Assembly (NCBI GenBank): GCA_905216215.1
Contig: CAJMSZ010000024.1
Span: 1-31,793, forward strand
Source of the DNA: an uncultured bacterium
Lineage (GTDB): Bacteria; Bacillota; Clostridia; Lachnospirales; Lachnospiraceae
Direction of reading: 5' to 3'
Length of the DNA stretch: 31,793 bases
The position numbers were made by a program, and so were the translations under genes. The notes below the pieces were generated by a model. The model was given only the letters and a program-made list of their open reading frames with translations. It was not told the origin of the DNA and ran no database searches. Shown here piece by piece: positions 7,822 to 16,074 of this stretch. Each line of letters starts with the position of its first letter. Position 1 is the stretch's first letter.

Positions 7822-8910
7822 TTACTTATACTTCTGTATAATCTCACACATGGTATCCCATTTGTTTTCCATATCCTGAACCAGCTTGAACTGTGTTCTA
7901 CAACGATCCAGATTCTGCCCCTCACGATGTGTCTTGAAATACACATCTCCCTGAAGATAATCAGTCAGGAAACGCATGCCACACTCGTAGGTCATCACCT
8001 GTGCGCCTCTTGGCATTAAATCAATCTCTATATCCGTAAGTCTTCCTCCACAGCCTTCGATGAAGCCTTTCGCAAAAGCCTCATATAATTCCATACTGCA
8101 TGACACCTTACTTAAATCCCGTTCGTCCTCTGCGGCTGTACTTGCCCCAAATCGAATGGAATCACCAAAATCATTCATAGCAAGACCCGGCATAACCGTA
8201 TCCAAATCGATTACGCAAAGTCCCCTTCCGGTTTGGGCATCCATCATAATGTTATTGAGCTTTGTATCATTATGCGTTACACGAACAGGAAGTTCTCCTT
8301 TATCCATCAGCTCACCAAATACATTGGCCAGGTGTTCATGCTCCATCACGAACGCAATCTCATCCTGTACTTCTGCTGCCCTGCCACAGATATCCTCCGC
8401 AACCGCCTGCTTAAACACCTGAAATCTAGCTCTTGTATCATGAAATCCTACAATCGTCTCATGCAAAGTCTCCGCTGGAAATTCTGCCAGAAGTCTCTGG
8501 AAATTTCCAAACGCCAGTCCGCTTTGATAGAAATCTTCCGCATGTTCCACCTGTTCATAACAGATTGCGCCTTCAATGAACCGGTATGCTCTCCAATACT
8601 CCCCATTCGAATCGCAATAGCAAGGTTCTCCGCTTTTTGTCAAAATAACATTCAGAGTTTCCCGCTTTGGGTCTCCCCCATTTTTTTCAATGATATTCTG
8701 TAAATAGGAAGTAACATTTACAATGTTTTCCATCAATTCAACCGGACGATTAAATATTGCCTTGTTCATGTGCTGAAGTATCATCTTTTCTCCTTCAAAC
8801 TGAAGGAGATAGGTGTCATTGATATGTCCATTTCCATAATTTTCGGCTGTTAACAGATTCTCCTGGAATTGAAAATTCGAGACTACCTCATCTAACAACT
8901 TCTGGTTCAT
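7822..8910 (-). CDS. Sugar 1-kinase of the APH fold, N-acetylhexosamine 1-kinase (NahK)-like
   Basis: The 362-residue protein has the aminoglycoside phosphotransferase/choline kinase fold. The catalytic loop is THNDTKLNN (212-220, catalytic Asp 215) and the metal loop is VIDLDTVMPG (233-242). The HNDTKLNN and IDLDTVMPG wording is what I recall of bifidobacterial NahK (LnpB), which phosphorylates GlcNAc or GalNAc at C1. The N-terminal GNGHINDTYLL is the nucleotide-binding loop. It sits directly behind a sugar nucleotidyltransferase (stop and start codons adjacent) and in front of galE, so phosphorylated sugar is probably passed to UDP activation and epimerisation. The substrate could be GlcNAc, GalNAc or galactose; only the family and context support the call. 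Confidence 0.8.
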   Translation of the reverse strand: MNQKLLDEVVSNFQFQENLLTAENYGNGHINDTYLLQFEGEKMILQHMNKAIFNRPVELMENIVNVTSYLQNIIEKNGGDPKRETLNVILTKSGEPCYCDSNGEYWRAYRFIEGAICYEQVEHAEDFYQSGLAFGNFQRLLAEFPAETLHETIVGFHDTRARFQVFKQAVAEDICGRAAEVQDEIAFVMEHEHLANVFGELMDKGELPVRVTHNDTKLNNIMMDAQTGRGLCVIDLDTVMPGLAMNDFGDSIRFGASTAAEDERDLSKVSCSMELYEAFAKGFIEGCGGRLTDIEIDLMPRGAQVMTYECGMRFLTDYLQGDVYFKTHREGQNLDRCRTQFKLVQDMENKWDTMCEIIQKYK

Positions 8911-9837
8911 CTAAATTTCCTCCCAAAGCTTTTCCGGATAAATTCCCCTGTCTTTCATGCTGCGGATAGCTGCCACCACTACTGGTTTATCTTCCTTGTA
9001 TGTAACTCCATACCACTTATCAGAAGACGAAAGCACTGCAACCGTTGCCTTCCCATCTGCAAGCAGACCACTTACTACTTCAGGAAGAAAATACTCACAT
9101 TTCAGAGGATTTTCCTTAATTCCCTTTTCCAGAAATGCCGGGAAATGCTTCTGAAGCTCTTTCAATATGCTCTCTGTAAATCCCCACATATTCATAGATA
9201 CAAGGGTATTTCCCGGAACAGTCGTCCATGTTGCTCCCTCATCTTCTGTGTATGCAATACCATCGGCATGTTTCTCAATACGTGTACGCTCATGAATGGC
9301 AACCAACTCTCCTGCCTCGCTTGTTGTGCAGATTCCACGTGCGACATGTCCATTATCTGTCACTGTATTTTCCAGACGGTATCCAACCATTGTATAACGA
9401 TACTTGTCATCATCTTCATGAGATGCCAGATAATCATAAATCACCTGAAATGCCTTACGGCCATAGTAATCATCTGCATTGATAACCGCAAATGGTCCAT
9501 CTACAATATCAATACAGCTCAGTACGGCATGACCTGTTCCCCAAGGCTTTACACGTCCTTCCGGAACAGTAAATCCTTCCGGAATATTCTGTAAATCCTG
9601 GAATACATATGCTACTTCCATATATTCTGCAATCCTGCTTCCGATTACCTCTTTGAAAATTTCTTCATTTTCCTTCTTTATAATGAAAACAACTTTCTCA
9701 AATCCTGCCTGCTTTGCATCATATAGGGAAAAGTCGATGATCATATGTCCATATTCATCAACCGGGTCAATCTGCTTCAGACCGCCATACCGGCTTCCCA
9801 TACCTGCTGCCATAATTACTAATACTGGCTTTTTCAT
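8911..9837 (-). CDS. Sugar-1-phosphate nucleotidyltransferase (NTP_transferase family)
   Basis: This 308-residue protein opens with the nucleotide-binding signature VLVIMAAGMGSRYGGLKQID (5-24) and has INADDYYG, where the Asp pair binds metal and sugar nucleotide. It would join UTP (or another NTP) to a sugar 1-phosphate. It is not GalU, whose motifs differ, nor a GalT-type uridylyltransferase. The next gene starts on the base after its stop, and that gene is a NahK-like kinase, so the pair probably makes UDP-HexNAc or UDP-hexose. This would replace the GalT-like enzyme of the bifidobacterial lacto-N-biose pathway. Sugar and nucleotide specificity are unproven. The ATG is preceded by AGGAGG. 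Confidence 0.82.
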   Translation of the reverse strand: MKKPVLVIMAAGMGSRYGGLKQIDPVDEYGHMIIDFSLYDAKQAGFEKVVFIIKKENEEIFKEVIGSRIAEYMEVAYVFQDLQNIPEGFTVPEGRVKPWGTGHAVLSCIDIVDGPFAVINADDYYGRKAFQVIYDYLASHEDDDKYRYTMVGYRLENTVTDNGHVARGICTTSEAGELVAIHERTRIEKHADGIAYTEDEGATWTTVPGNTLVSMNMWGFTESILKELQKHFPAFLEKGIKENPLKCEYFLPEVVSGLLADGKATVAVLSSSDKWYGVTYKEDKPVVVAAIRSMKDRGIYPEKLWEEI

Positions 9838-9864
9838 TTTATCTATTGCCTCCTGCTTTCTTTC

Positions 9865-10758
9865 CTAACCTTTAATGCCACCGGTCACTCCACCGATAAT
9901 CTTCTCTGACAAGAAGATATATAAAATAAATGTCGGCAGGAAAACAATAACTACTGCTGCAAACATTCCTGCCCAGTCACCCGTGTACTTCATAGAGTTT
10001 ATCATACCATAAAGACCTACTGCAACTGGTTTTGTTTCATTTCGGCTGGCAATCAGCAAAGAAATGAAATATTCATTCCAAATATTGATGAAATTAAAAA
10101 TACTTACTGTAACAAGTCCTGACTGAGCCATCGGGAACATAATCTTCCAGAATGTCTTCATTGGAGGGCATCCGTCAATGGCTGCCGCCTCTTCATAGGT
10201 TCTGGATATATTTGCAAAAAATGTAAGGAGGAAAATTGTGGTATACGGAACATTAATTCCAATATACAGTAATACTAAAATTATTTTATTAGAAATAATA
10301 TCATTGAGCATTCCCGACGCTGAAATCAATCCAAATAACGGGAGGATAATCATAATAACAGGAAGTCCCATGGCTGATACAAAACTGGTCTGAATCAGCT
10401 TATTGCCAATAAAAGTAAATCTTGCCAGCACATAAGCTGCCGGAGCACAGATGAAAATCAGTGCAACACATGAGATAATGGAATACTCCAATGAATTCAT
10501 AAAGAATTCCGATACATTGGAAGTTGTCCATGCCTTCACATAGTTCTCAATATGCAGCCCGCCAGGGAAGTTTTTAAAAAATGAGCTGACTGCATTTCCT
10601 GCGAAGATGTCCTGGGTCGTTGAAAAGCTTGCTGCAAATACCCATCCTAATAAAACAAAGGTAAAAATTACCCACAAAATAATTATCACATATCCAGGGA
10701 GCAACTTTGCTTCTTTTTTCCAGTTCAATGGTTTGCGTATTTCTTTTTCTTTTGCCAT
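9865..10758 (-). CDS. Carbohydrate ABC transporter permease, MalG-like
   Basis: This 297-residue integral membrane protein has about six membrane segments, the first near residues 22-45. It carries the EAA loop EEAAAIDGCPPMKTFWKIMFP that docks on the ATPase, and ends with the MalG-like ...FLSEKIIGGVTGGIKG. It forms the translocation channel with the adjacent MalF-like permease; the binding lipoprotein is upstream. No ATPase is in the operon, so a shared MsmK-type ATPase elsewhere is likely, as is common in Firmicutes. The ribosome binding site is AAAGGAGA. It lies 27 bases upstream of the nucleotidyltransferase start. Confidence 0.93.
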   Translation of the reverse strand: MAKEKEIRKPLNWKKEAKLLPGYVIIILWVIFTFVLLGWVFAASFSTTQDIFAGNAVSSFFKNFPGGLHIENYVKAWTTSNVSEFFMNSLEYSIISCVALIFICAPAAYVLARFTFIGNKLIQTSFVSAMGLPVIMIILPLFGLISASGMLNDIISNKIILVLLYIGINVPYTTIFLLTFFANISRTYEEAAAIDGCPPMKTFWKIMFPMAQSGLVTVSIFNFINIWNEYFISLLIASRNETKPVAVGLYGMINSMKYTGDWAGMFAAVVIVFLPTFILYIFLSEKIIGGVTGGIKG

Positions 10759-10772
10759 TTTTGCTCTCCTTT

Positions 10773-11678
10773 CTAAAATTCCAGATCATCGTCTTTCAGT
10801 ACTTTATTGCAGACTGTAAAGACAATAACTACACAAATACTAAGAACAACACCAATCGCAGCCGCAAGACCTGCATTACGTTCTGTCACTGCATTGCCGG
10901 CACCAAACATCTGCGCATACATATAAACCATTGGCGTAATAGTGGATGTCTCCGCAGTTACAGTTGAGAACAACTGAGACCATACAAAGAACCCGACGCA
11001 GGTTACACTCCACATCGTAATATTGGTCTTAAAGACACCCTTCAACAACGGAAGTGTAATATGCTGGAACTGTTGAACCTTATTGGCTCCGTCAATAGTA
11101 GCTGCCTCATATAAATCCGGACTAATCCGCTCGATTCCACTTGTCCATATTAACATATGGTATCCAATCATCCCAAAGCAGTAGGCCAATAAAAGAGCCG
11201 TAAACTTGTGGTCACCATCTGTCCATGGAATTGCCGCCAGCGAATCCAAATGAAGTGCTGTAAAGAAATTCTTCAGCAGACCAAACTGCGGATTATATAC
11301 ATACTGAAGCCACATGGTAGCCAGTGCAACTGCACTTACAATATTTGGCAGATAAATCACTGCGCGAAAAAATTTCTTAAAACGAATTCCACTTGTAATG
11401 ATTGCTGCAAACAAAAGCGATATAGACATAACAATGATTCCACCGAACAGCCAGATTTTCGCAAGATTGGCCATAGACGTTCGGAATAAAGAAGTATTCA
11501 TTAATTTCTGATAATTTGCAATTCCGGCAAAAGACCATGTACTCATACTGTCTGTAACACCCTCAATGTTGAAAAAACTCATTAAAAGCGTACGACAGAT
11601 AGGGTACACAAATATGGCCACAAAGAAAATCACTGCCGGGGCTAAAAATGTAATTATCATTGTTTTGTTTTTTTTCAT
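10773..11678 (-). CDS. Carbohydrate ABC transporter permease, MalF-like
   Basis: This 301-residue membrane protein has six predicted segments and the EAA loop YEAATIDGANKVQQFQHITLP typical of the MalF subunit. It pairs with the MalG-like protein encoded 14 bases downstream. The frame opens further upstream at a TTG (11687), but the ATG at 11678 is better: AAGGGGG lies about 10-12 bases before it and only two bases before the TTG. A stable intercistronic hairpin (11708-11735) separates it from the binding-protein gene. The transported sugar is probably an oligosaccharide with GlcNAc or GalNAc, judged from the neighbours. Confidence 0.93.
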   Translation of the reverse strand: MKKNKTMIITFLAPAVIFFVAIFVYPICRTLLMSFFNIEGVTDSMSTWSFAGIANYQKLMNTSLFRTSMANLAKIWLFGGIIVMSISLLFAAIITSGIRFKKFFRAVIYLPNIVSAVALATMWLQYVYNPQFGLLKNFFTALHLDSLAAIPWTDGDHKFTALLLAYCFGMIGYHMLIWTSGIERISPDLYEAATIDGANKVQQFQHITLPLLKGVFKTNITMWSVTCVGFFVWSQLFSTVTAETSTITPMVYMYAQMFGAGNAVTERNAGLAAAIGVVLSICVVIVFTVCNKVLKDDDLEF

Positions 11679-11707
11679 TTGAATCAACTACCCCCTTAAT
11701 TTAAATA

Positions 11708-11735
11708 TGGTGGCAACCACCCTGGGATGCCACCA
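11708..11735 (-). promoter_or_regulatory. Intercistronic hairpin between binding-protein and permease genes
   Basis: TGGTGGCA and TGCCACCA pair perfectly over an 11-12 base loop. There is no clear T run, so it is more likely an RNA-stabilising or attenuating structure than a full terminator. Such a hairpin would leave more mRNA for the binding lipoprotein than for the permeases, a known pattern in maltose-type operons. Confidence 0.65.
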
Positions 11736-11757
11736 CAAACAATGATTGATTGTAAAT

Positions 11758-13044
11758 TTATTTTGCAGCGTCCTGCATTGCGCTTACAAATCCTTCTGCA
11801 TCAAGTGTTCCTGCCATCAGTTTGATGAAGTTTTCCTTGATAGACGGAGTCATATCTGCATTGGACTCTACACCAACAGCCCATGAGAAACGGTTTGTAG
11901 AAGTTTCAATAACCGGTTTCGCACATTTTACAAGTTCTGGCCACTCTGTGTTTGTTGTATCTGCCGGAATACCAATAGATGCATCAGCAAGCTTCTGGTC
12001 ATATTCACCCTTTGTAATGTATGTGATTAAGTCAAAAGCTTCTTTTGATTTCTGAGAATCTTTGTTGATTGCAAATACCTGTGCTCCGAAGTTATTGCTT
12101 TCTGTTCCGGTAGCCTTTGCTCCTTCAATGTTTGTTTCACATTCACCTAATTTCGGATATGCGAAGCATCCCCATTTGAAATCAGGACCTGCTGTAGCTT
12201 TTACTTCGTTTGGAAGCCATGAACCGTTTAAGTACATAGCAACCTGTCCACCTGCAAGCTCTACGTTCTGTCCGTTTGGCCATACGTTTTTACCAACATT
12301 TTCAGAAAAATATCCTTTAGAAGCTAATTCTTCGATATCTTTCGCCATCTTAAGAACTGCCGGGTCATCCCAGAGGCCTTCTGTTACGATTTTCTTAACG
12401 CCTTCTTCTCCAACGTATCTTCCAAGGTGATATCCGATTACACATGTTGCATAGGCATCATCCATTGTCATTGGTGTAATACCGGCATCTTTTAACTTCT
12501 GGCATACATCAAGAAATTCATCCCATGTTTTCGGAGTTTCTTTGATTCCAGCCTGGTCAAATAAATTCTGGTTATAGAAAAACGCAAATACGTTTGGCTG
12601 ATAAGGAATGGATTTTAATGTCCCGCCGGCAACGTCACGGCAAGCCTGAATTAAACCTGCATTTGCTGTTTTTTCATAATCATTGTCTTTAGCGAGCTGT
12701 TCGAGATCCATAAGGTAACTTCCCCAAGTACCATTTACACGGTCGATATCCTCGTCAAACATATCAATATTTGTTCCACTCTTAAGTGCAGATTCCAGAC
12801 CTTCACGGATACCGGTACGTCCCTTAAACTGAACGTCTACTTCTACTCCGGTCTCCTTTGTGTAAGCATCAATCGCTTCCTGGATAGCCTGTCCCTGTGG
12901 TTCTGTTGCTTCCCACATTGACCAGTATACCAGCTTGTCTGAACTTCCACTGCCACTGTCTGAGTTTTTGTTGCCACCGCATCCAACTGCTAATGATGCA
13001 ACCATAGCTGTGCAAAGAAGCACGCTTAAGATTTTCTTTTTCAT
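11758..13044 (-). CDS. Carbohydrate ABC transporter substrate-binding lipoprotein (SBP_bac_1 type)
   Basis: This 428-residue lipoprotein has a signal peptide ending in the lipobox LAVGC (Cys 22), then a Ser/Gly/Asn linker and the SBP family 1 core (VYWSMWEATEPQG, WDEFLDVCQKLKDAGITPM, AMYLNGSWLPNEV). It captures an oligosaccharide outside the membrane for the two permeases encoded downstream. I placed the start at the ATG at 13044, which has AAGGAGG upstream and begins the signal peptide; the longer frame to 13248 has no signal peptide and crosses the promoter region. It is first in the operon and divergent from the AraC regulator gene, so that regulator probably controls it. Confidence 0.93.
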   Translation of the reverse strand: MKKKILSVLLCTAMVASLAVGCGGNKNSDSGSGSSDKLVYWSMWEATEPQGQAIQEAIDAYTKETGVEVDVQFKGRTGIREGLESALKSGTNIDMFDEDIDRVNGTWGSYLMDLEQLAKDNDYEKTANAGLIQACRDVAGGTLKSIPYQPNVFAFFYNQNLFDQAGIKETPKTWDEFLDVCQKLKDAGITPMTMDDAYATCVIGYHLGRYVGEEGVKKIVTEGLWDDPAVLKMAKDIEELASKGYFSENVGKNVWPNGQNVELAGGQVAMYLNGSWLPNEVKATAGPDFKWGCFAYPKLGECETNIEGAKATGTESNNFGAQVFAINKDSQKSKEAFDLITYITKGEYDQKLADASIGIPADTTNTEWPELVKCAKPVIETSTNRFSWAVGVESNADMTPSIKENFIKLMAGTLDAEGFVSAMQDAAK

Positions 13045-13104
13045 ATCACATTTTCCTCCTTGATATTTCCTCTTTAAAAATCTTACTACTATATTACTAC
13101 AAAA

Positions 13105-13209
13105 TTGCACAAAAGTATTTGTACAATAAGTTCTATGATTTGTATTTTCAGTTCCATAGCTCTTGATTTTCGTCTCTAAACAGGTTAAAATATTATCAAT
13201 GTTGTACAA
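13105..13209. promoter_or_regulatory. Three TTGTACAA-like palindromic boxes in the divergent control region
   Basis: TTGCACAA (13105-13112), TTGTACAA (13119-13126) and TTGTACAA (13202-13209) are all in the 207 bases between the binding-lipoprotein and araC-like genes. The first two are 14 bases apart on the lipoprotein side; the third lies 11 bases after the candidate -10 of the araC-like gene, where a bound protein would block transcription. They are good candidates for the operators of the AraC protein or another local regulator. Confidence 0.5.
13163..13191 (+). promoter_or_regulatory. Candidate promoter of araC-like-nagB-nagA
   Basis: TTGATT (13163-13168) and TAAAAT (13186-13191) are spaced by 17 bases. 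Transcription would start near 13198, inside or next to the third palindromic box, about 55 bases before the first start codon. Confidence 0.5.
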
Positions 13210-13251
13210 ACAGAACTTTTTCTCATTTTTTTCGAAGGGAGTGTCCAAAAA

Positions 13252-14169
13252 TTGATGAATTATACCCCAACTTTATTACGTGACTCCATTCATATAGACA
13301 AACTATATACCGTTCACTATTTTGAATATATGTGCGACTTCACTTTTGAAGGGGAACAACATGATTTTTGGGAATTTCTGTATGTTGACAAGGGAGAAGT
13401 TTACACCATAGCAGATGCAAAAGAGATTCTCATGAAAAAGGGGGATATCATCTTCCATGAACCCAATGAATTCCACGCAGTCAAAGCCACTGGTTCTTCG
13501 GCTCCGAACCTGATTGTGGTTTCTTTTTCCTCCCCAAGCCCTGCAATGCGTTTCTTTTCCAGACGTCTGTTATCCCTTGATGCGGTAGAACACAATCTTC
13601 TGGCAGAAATCATAAAGGAGGCACGCACCTGCTTTTCCTGCCGGCTAGATGACCCATATCTTACCCACATGGAAAAGAAATCCTCGGAAATATTTGGATC
13701 GGAACAGATGATCCGACTCCTTCTGGAACAGTTCCTCATTCATATTGTGCGCAGGCAGTCCCGCCTTGCGTCATTAAAAAATACACACCTTATTCACTCA
13801 AAAAATATAATGTCGAATCAAAGTGCTGACGAATTATATCAAAATGTGATAAAATACCTGGAGACCCATTTAGGTGAAAAGCTTTCCCTGAGTCAGATAT
13901 GCCACGAGAACTCTGTCGGGCGCACCCATCTTCAGCAACTTTTTCACCAGAAAAGTGGTCACAGTGTAATGGAATTTTTCTATATTCAGAAAATTGATAC
14001 AGCAAAGGAATTACTACGAACGAATCAGTTAAATATTACACAGATTTCTGAACAGCTTGGATATACCTCTGTTCACTATTTTTCACGTCAGTTTAAAAAA
14101 ATGACTGGTATGTCTCCTTCTGAATATGCCACTTCGATTAAGGCTATTTCCGAAGGAACATATATGTAA
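13252..14169 (+). CDS. AraC-family transcriptional regulator
   Basis: The 305-residue protein has an N-terminal cupin-type sensing domain (DFWEFLYVDKGEVYTI... GDIIFHEPNEFHAV, residues about 35-85) and a C-terminal AraC DNA-binding domain of two helix-turn-helix units: LSLSQICHENSVGRTHLQQLF and ITQISEQLGYTSVHYFSRQFKKMTGMSPSEY. It probably senses a sugar derived from the imported glycan and switches the divergent ABC operon and its own nagB-nagA operon, 24 bases downstream. The frame opens with TTG at 13252 followed at once by ATG at 13255; GAAGGGAG lies 11-14 bases upstream, so either start is possible. Confidence 0.92.
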   Translation: MMNYTPTLLRDSIHIDKLYTVHYFEYMCDFTFEGEQHDFWEFLYVDKGEVYTIADAKEILMKKGDIIFHEPNEFHAVKATGSSAPNLIVVSFSSPSPAMRFFSRRLLSLDAVEHNLLAEIIKEARTCFSCRLDDPYLTHMEKKSSEIFGSEQMIRLLLEQFLIHIVRRQSRLASLKNTHLIHSKNIMSNQSADELYQNVIKYLETHLGEKLSLSQICHENSVGRTHLQQLFHQKSGHSVMEFFYIQKIDTAKELLRTNQLNITQISEQLGYTSVHYFSRQFKKMTGMSPSEYATSIKAISEGTYM

Positions 14170-14193
14170 TTTTCAATTTGAAAGGAGTTTACC

Positions 14194-14937
14194 ATGAACA
14201 TTTACCAGGCAAAAGATTATACCGAACTCAGTCTTATTTCCGCAAATCTGATTTCCGCACAGATCATCCAGAAACCAGACAGCGTATTAGGACTGGCCAC
14301 CGGTTCTTCTCCCATTGGTACTTACCAGAAGCTTGTCCAGCGTCACAAGGAGGATGGGCTTGATTTTTCGCGAATCCGCACTGTCAATTTAGACGAATAC
14401 AAGGGACTTCCGCGCGATAATCCCCAAAGCTACTACTATTTCATGCATACCCACCTTTTTGATTATGTAAATATAAAGGAATCCTATCTTCCGAACGGAA
14501 GCAACCCAGACAGCCGAAAAGAGTGTGAAAACTATGAAAAAAGGATTCGTGATCTCGGTGGCATTGACTTACAGCTTCTTGGAATCGGTCACAATGGTCA
14601 TATCGGTTTTAACGAGCCTGATTCGATATTCGCCTCCCACACTCACTGCGTTAACCTTCAGGAACGCACCATTGAAGCCAATAAGCGATTCTTTGATTCC
14701 ATTGATGAGGTACCAAAACAGGCTTACACTATGGGAATCGGCACAATCATGAAAGCAAAAAAGATTATTCTTATTGCAGCCGGTGAAGACAAGGCAGAAA
14801 TTATCAAAAAAGCGTTCCGGGGACCGGTAACTCCTCAGATTCCTGCATCCATTCTGCAGTTTCATCATGATGTAAGCCTTGTTGCAGATGAAGGTGCGCT
14901 CTCTTTACTGTCGGAAGGAGAATTATCATGCTTATAA
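14194..14937 (+). CDS. nagB: Glucosamine-6-phosphate deaminase
   Basis: NagB converts glucosamine 6-phosphate to fructose 6-phosphate and ammonia. The 247-residue protein has the family motifs: phosphate-binding GLATGSSPIGTY (33-44), NLDEYKGL with catalytic Asp 67, and the GIGHNGHIGFNEPDS active-site loop (130-144). Its length is close to the Gram-positive type. AAAGGAG precedes the ATG by seven bases. It lies between the araC-like gene and nagA, and the nagA start codon overlaps its end by ten bases, so the two enzymes are translationally coupled. It shows that the imported sugar ends up partly as GlcNAc 6-phosphate. Confidence 0.97.
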   Translation: MNIYQAKDYTELSLISANLISAQIIQKPDSVLGLATGSSPIGTYQKLVQRHKEDGLDFSRIRTVNLDEYKGLPRDNPQSYYYFMHTHLFDYVNIKESYLPNGSNPDSRKECENYEKRIRDLGGIDLQLLGIGHNGHIGFNEPDSIFASHTHCVNLQERTIEANKRFFDSIDEVPKQAYTMGIGTIMKAKKIILIAAGEDKAEIIKKAFRGPVTPQIPASILQFHHDVSLVADEGALSLLSEGELSCL

Positions 14938-16070
14938 AAAATGCCTTTGTATTTGGCGAAGATAAGACGTTTACCAAACGAGATATCGCTTTTTCAAATG
15001 GTCTTTTCGCAGATACTGACACAGACTCCTGCCAGGAACAGAAGTTAGACGCTTCCGGTCTTTATGCCATTCCCGGTTTAGTCGACATTCATTTTCACGG
15101 CTGCATGGGACATGATTTCTGTGATGGAACAGTGGACGCCATCCATCAGCTTGCCAGATATGAGGCCTCCGCAGGCGTCACAAGTATCTGCCCTGCCACT
15201 ATGACTATTTCCGAAAATGCCCTTATGCAAGTGATGCAAAGTGCTCATTCGTACGCAGAAACCGCCCCTGCCTCTGACGAGGCGTCTTTTGTGGGCATCA
15301 ATATGGAAGGTCCTTTTATCAGTGAATCCAAGAAAGGTGCACAGGCCAGTGAACACATCCGTTGTTGCGACTCTCCATTCTTCGAAAAACTCCAGAATGC
15401 TTCTGGCGGCCTGATTAAATTAGTCGATATTGCACCGGAAGAAAATGGTGCCCTTACATTTATCGACCAGCAAAAAGAGCATGTTACTATTTCTGTTGCT
15501 CACTCTGCCGCTAATTACAATGAGGCGGATGCCGCCTTCAGACATGGTGCATGCCATGTGACGCACTTGTACAATGCGATGTCTCCGTTTTCACATCGTA
15601 ATCCTGGAATCGTGGGCGCAGCCTTTGATAACAAACATGTTAATGTAGAGTTAATCTGCGATGGAATTCATTTACATCCATCCACTGTCCGCGCTACATT
15701 TCAGTTATTTACTGACGAACGAATCATTCTAATCAGTGACAGTATGCGCGCCACCGGTTTAAAAGACGGCGAATACACTCTGGGCGGACAAGATGTTACC
15801 GTGCACGGAAAACATGCCACTTTAACAGAAAATGGCACCCTCGCCGGCTCTGTTACCAATCTAATGGACTGCATGATTACTGCAGTCAAAGAAATGGGCA
15901 TCCCCTTAGAAAGTGCCATTGCATGTGCCACTATGAATCCGGCAAAAGCAATCGGTATTTACGACCACTATGGAAGTATCTCCACCGGAAAATCTGCAGA
16001 CCTTGTTCTTTTCGACAAGGACCTGAACATAAAATATATCTTTTTGCGCGGGAAACAGCTTGTTCCATAA
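14928..16070 (+). CDS. nagA: N-acetylglucosamine-6-phosphate deacetylase
   Basis: NagA removes the acetyl group from GlcNAc 6-phosphate, feeding NagB. The 380-residue amidohydrolase has the metal motif DIHFHG (53-58), the NMEGPFIS Glu ligand, HSAANYNEA, HLYNAMSPFSHRNPGIVG around the substrate, and LISDSMRATG with the catalytic Asp. It starts inside the nagB end. Its stop is only four bases from the stop of the convergent DUF5107 gene, with no terminator visible between them, so the two transcripts probably run into each other. Confidence 0.96.
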   Translation: MLIKNAFVFGEDKTFTKRDIAFSNGLFADTDTDSCQEQKLDASGLYAIPGLVDIHFHGCMGHDFCDGTVDAIHQLARYEASAGVTSICPATMTISENALMQVMQSAHSYAETAPASDEASFVGINMEGPFISESKKGAQASEHIRCCDSPFFEKLQNASGGLIKLVDIAPEENGALTFIDQQKEHVTISVAHSAANYNEADAAFRHGACHVTHLYNAMSPFSHRNPGIVGAAFDNKHVNVELICDGIHLHPSTVRATFQLFTDERIILISDSMRATGLKDGEYTLGGQDVTVHGKHATLTENGTLAGSVTNLMDCMITAVKEMGIPLESAIACATMNPAKAIGIYDHYGSISTGKSADLVLFDKDLNIKYIFLRGKQLVP

Positions 16071-16074
16071 AATT

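Noticed and set aside
11708..11735. Full transcription terminator between the binding-protein and permease genes
   Set aside because: The stem is strong but no T run follows, and the genes clearly belong together, so I list it as an intercistronic hairpin instead.
13045..13248. N-terminal extension of the sugar-binding lipoprotein
   Set aside because: It would put 68 residues before a classical lipoprotein signal peptide and cross the control region; the ATG at 13044 has a perfect ribosome binding site.
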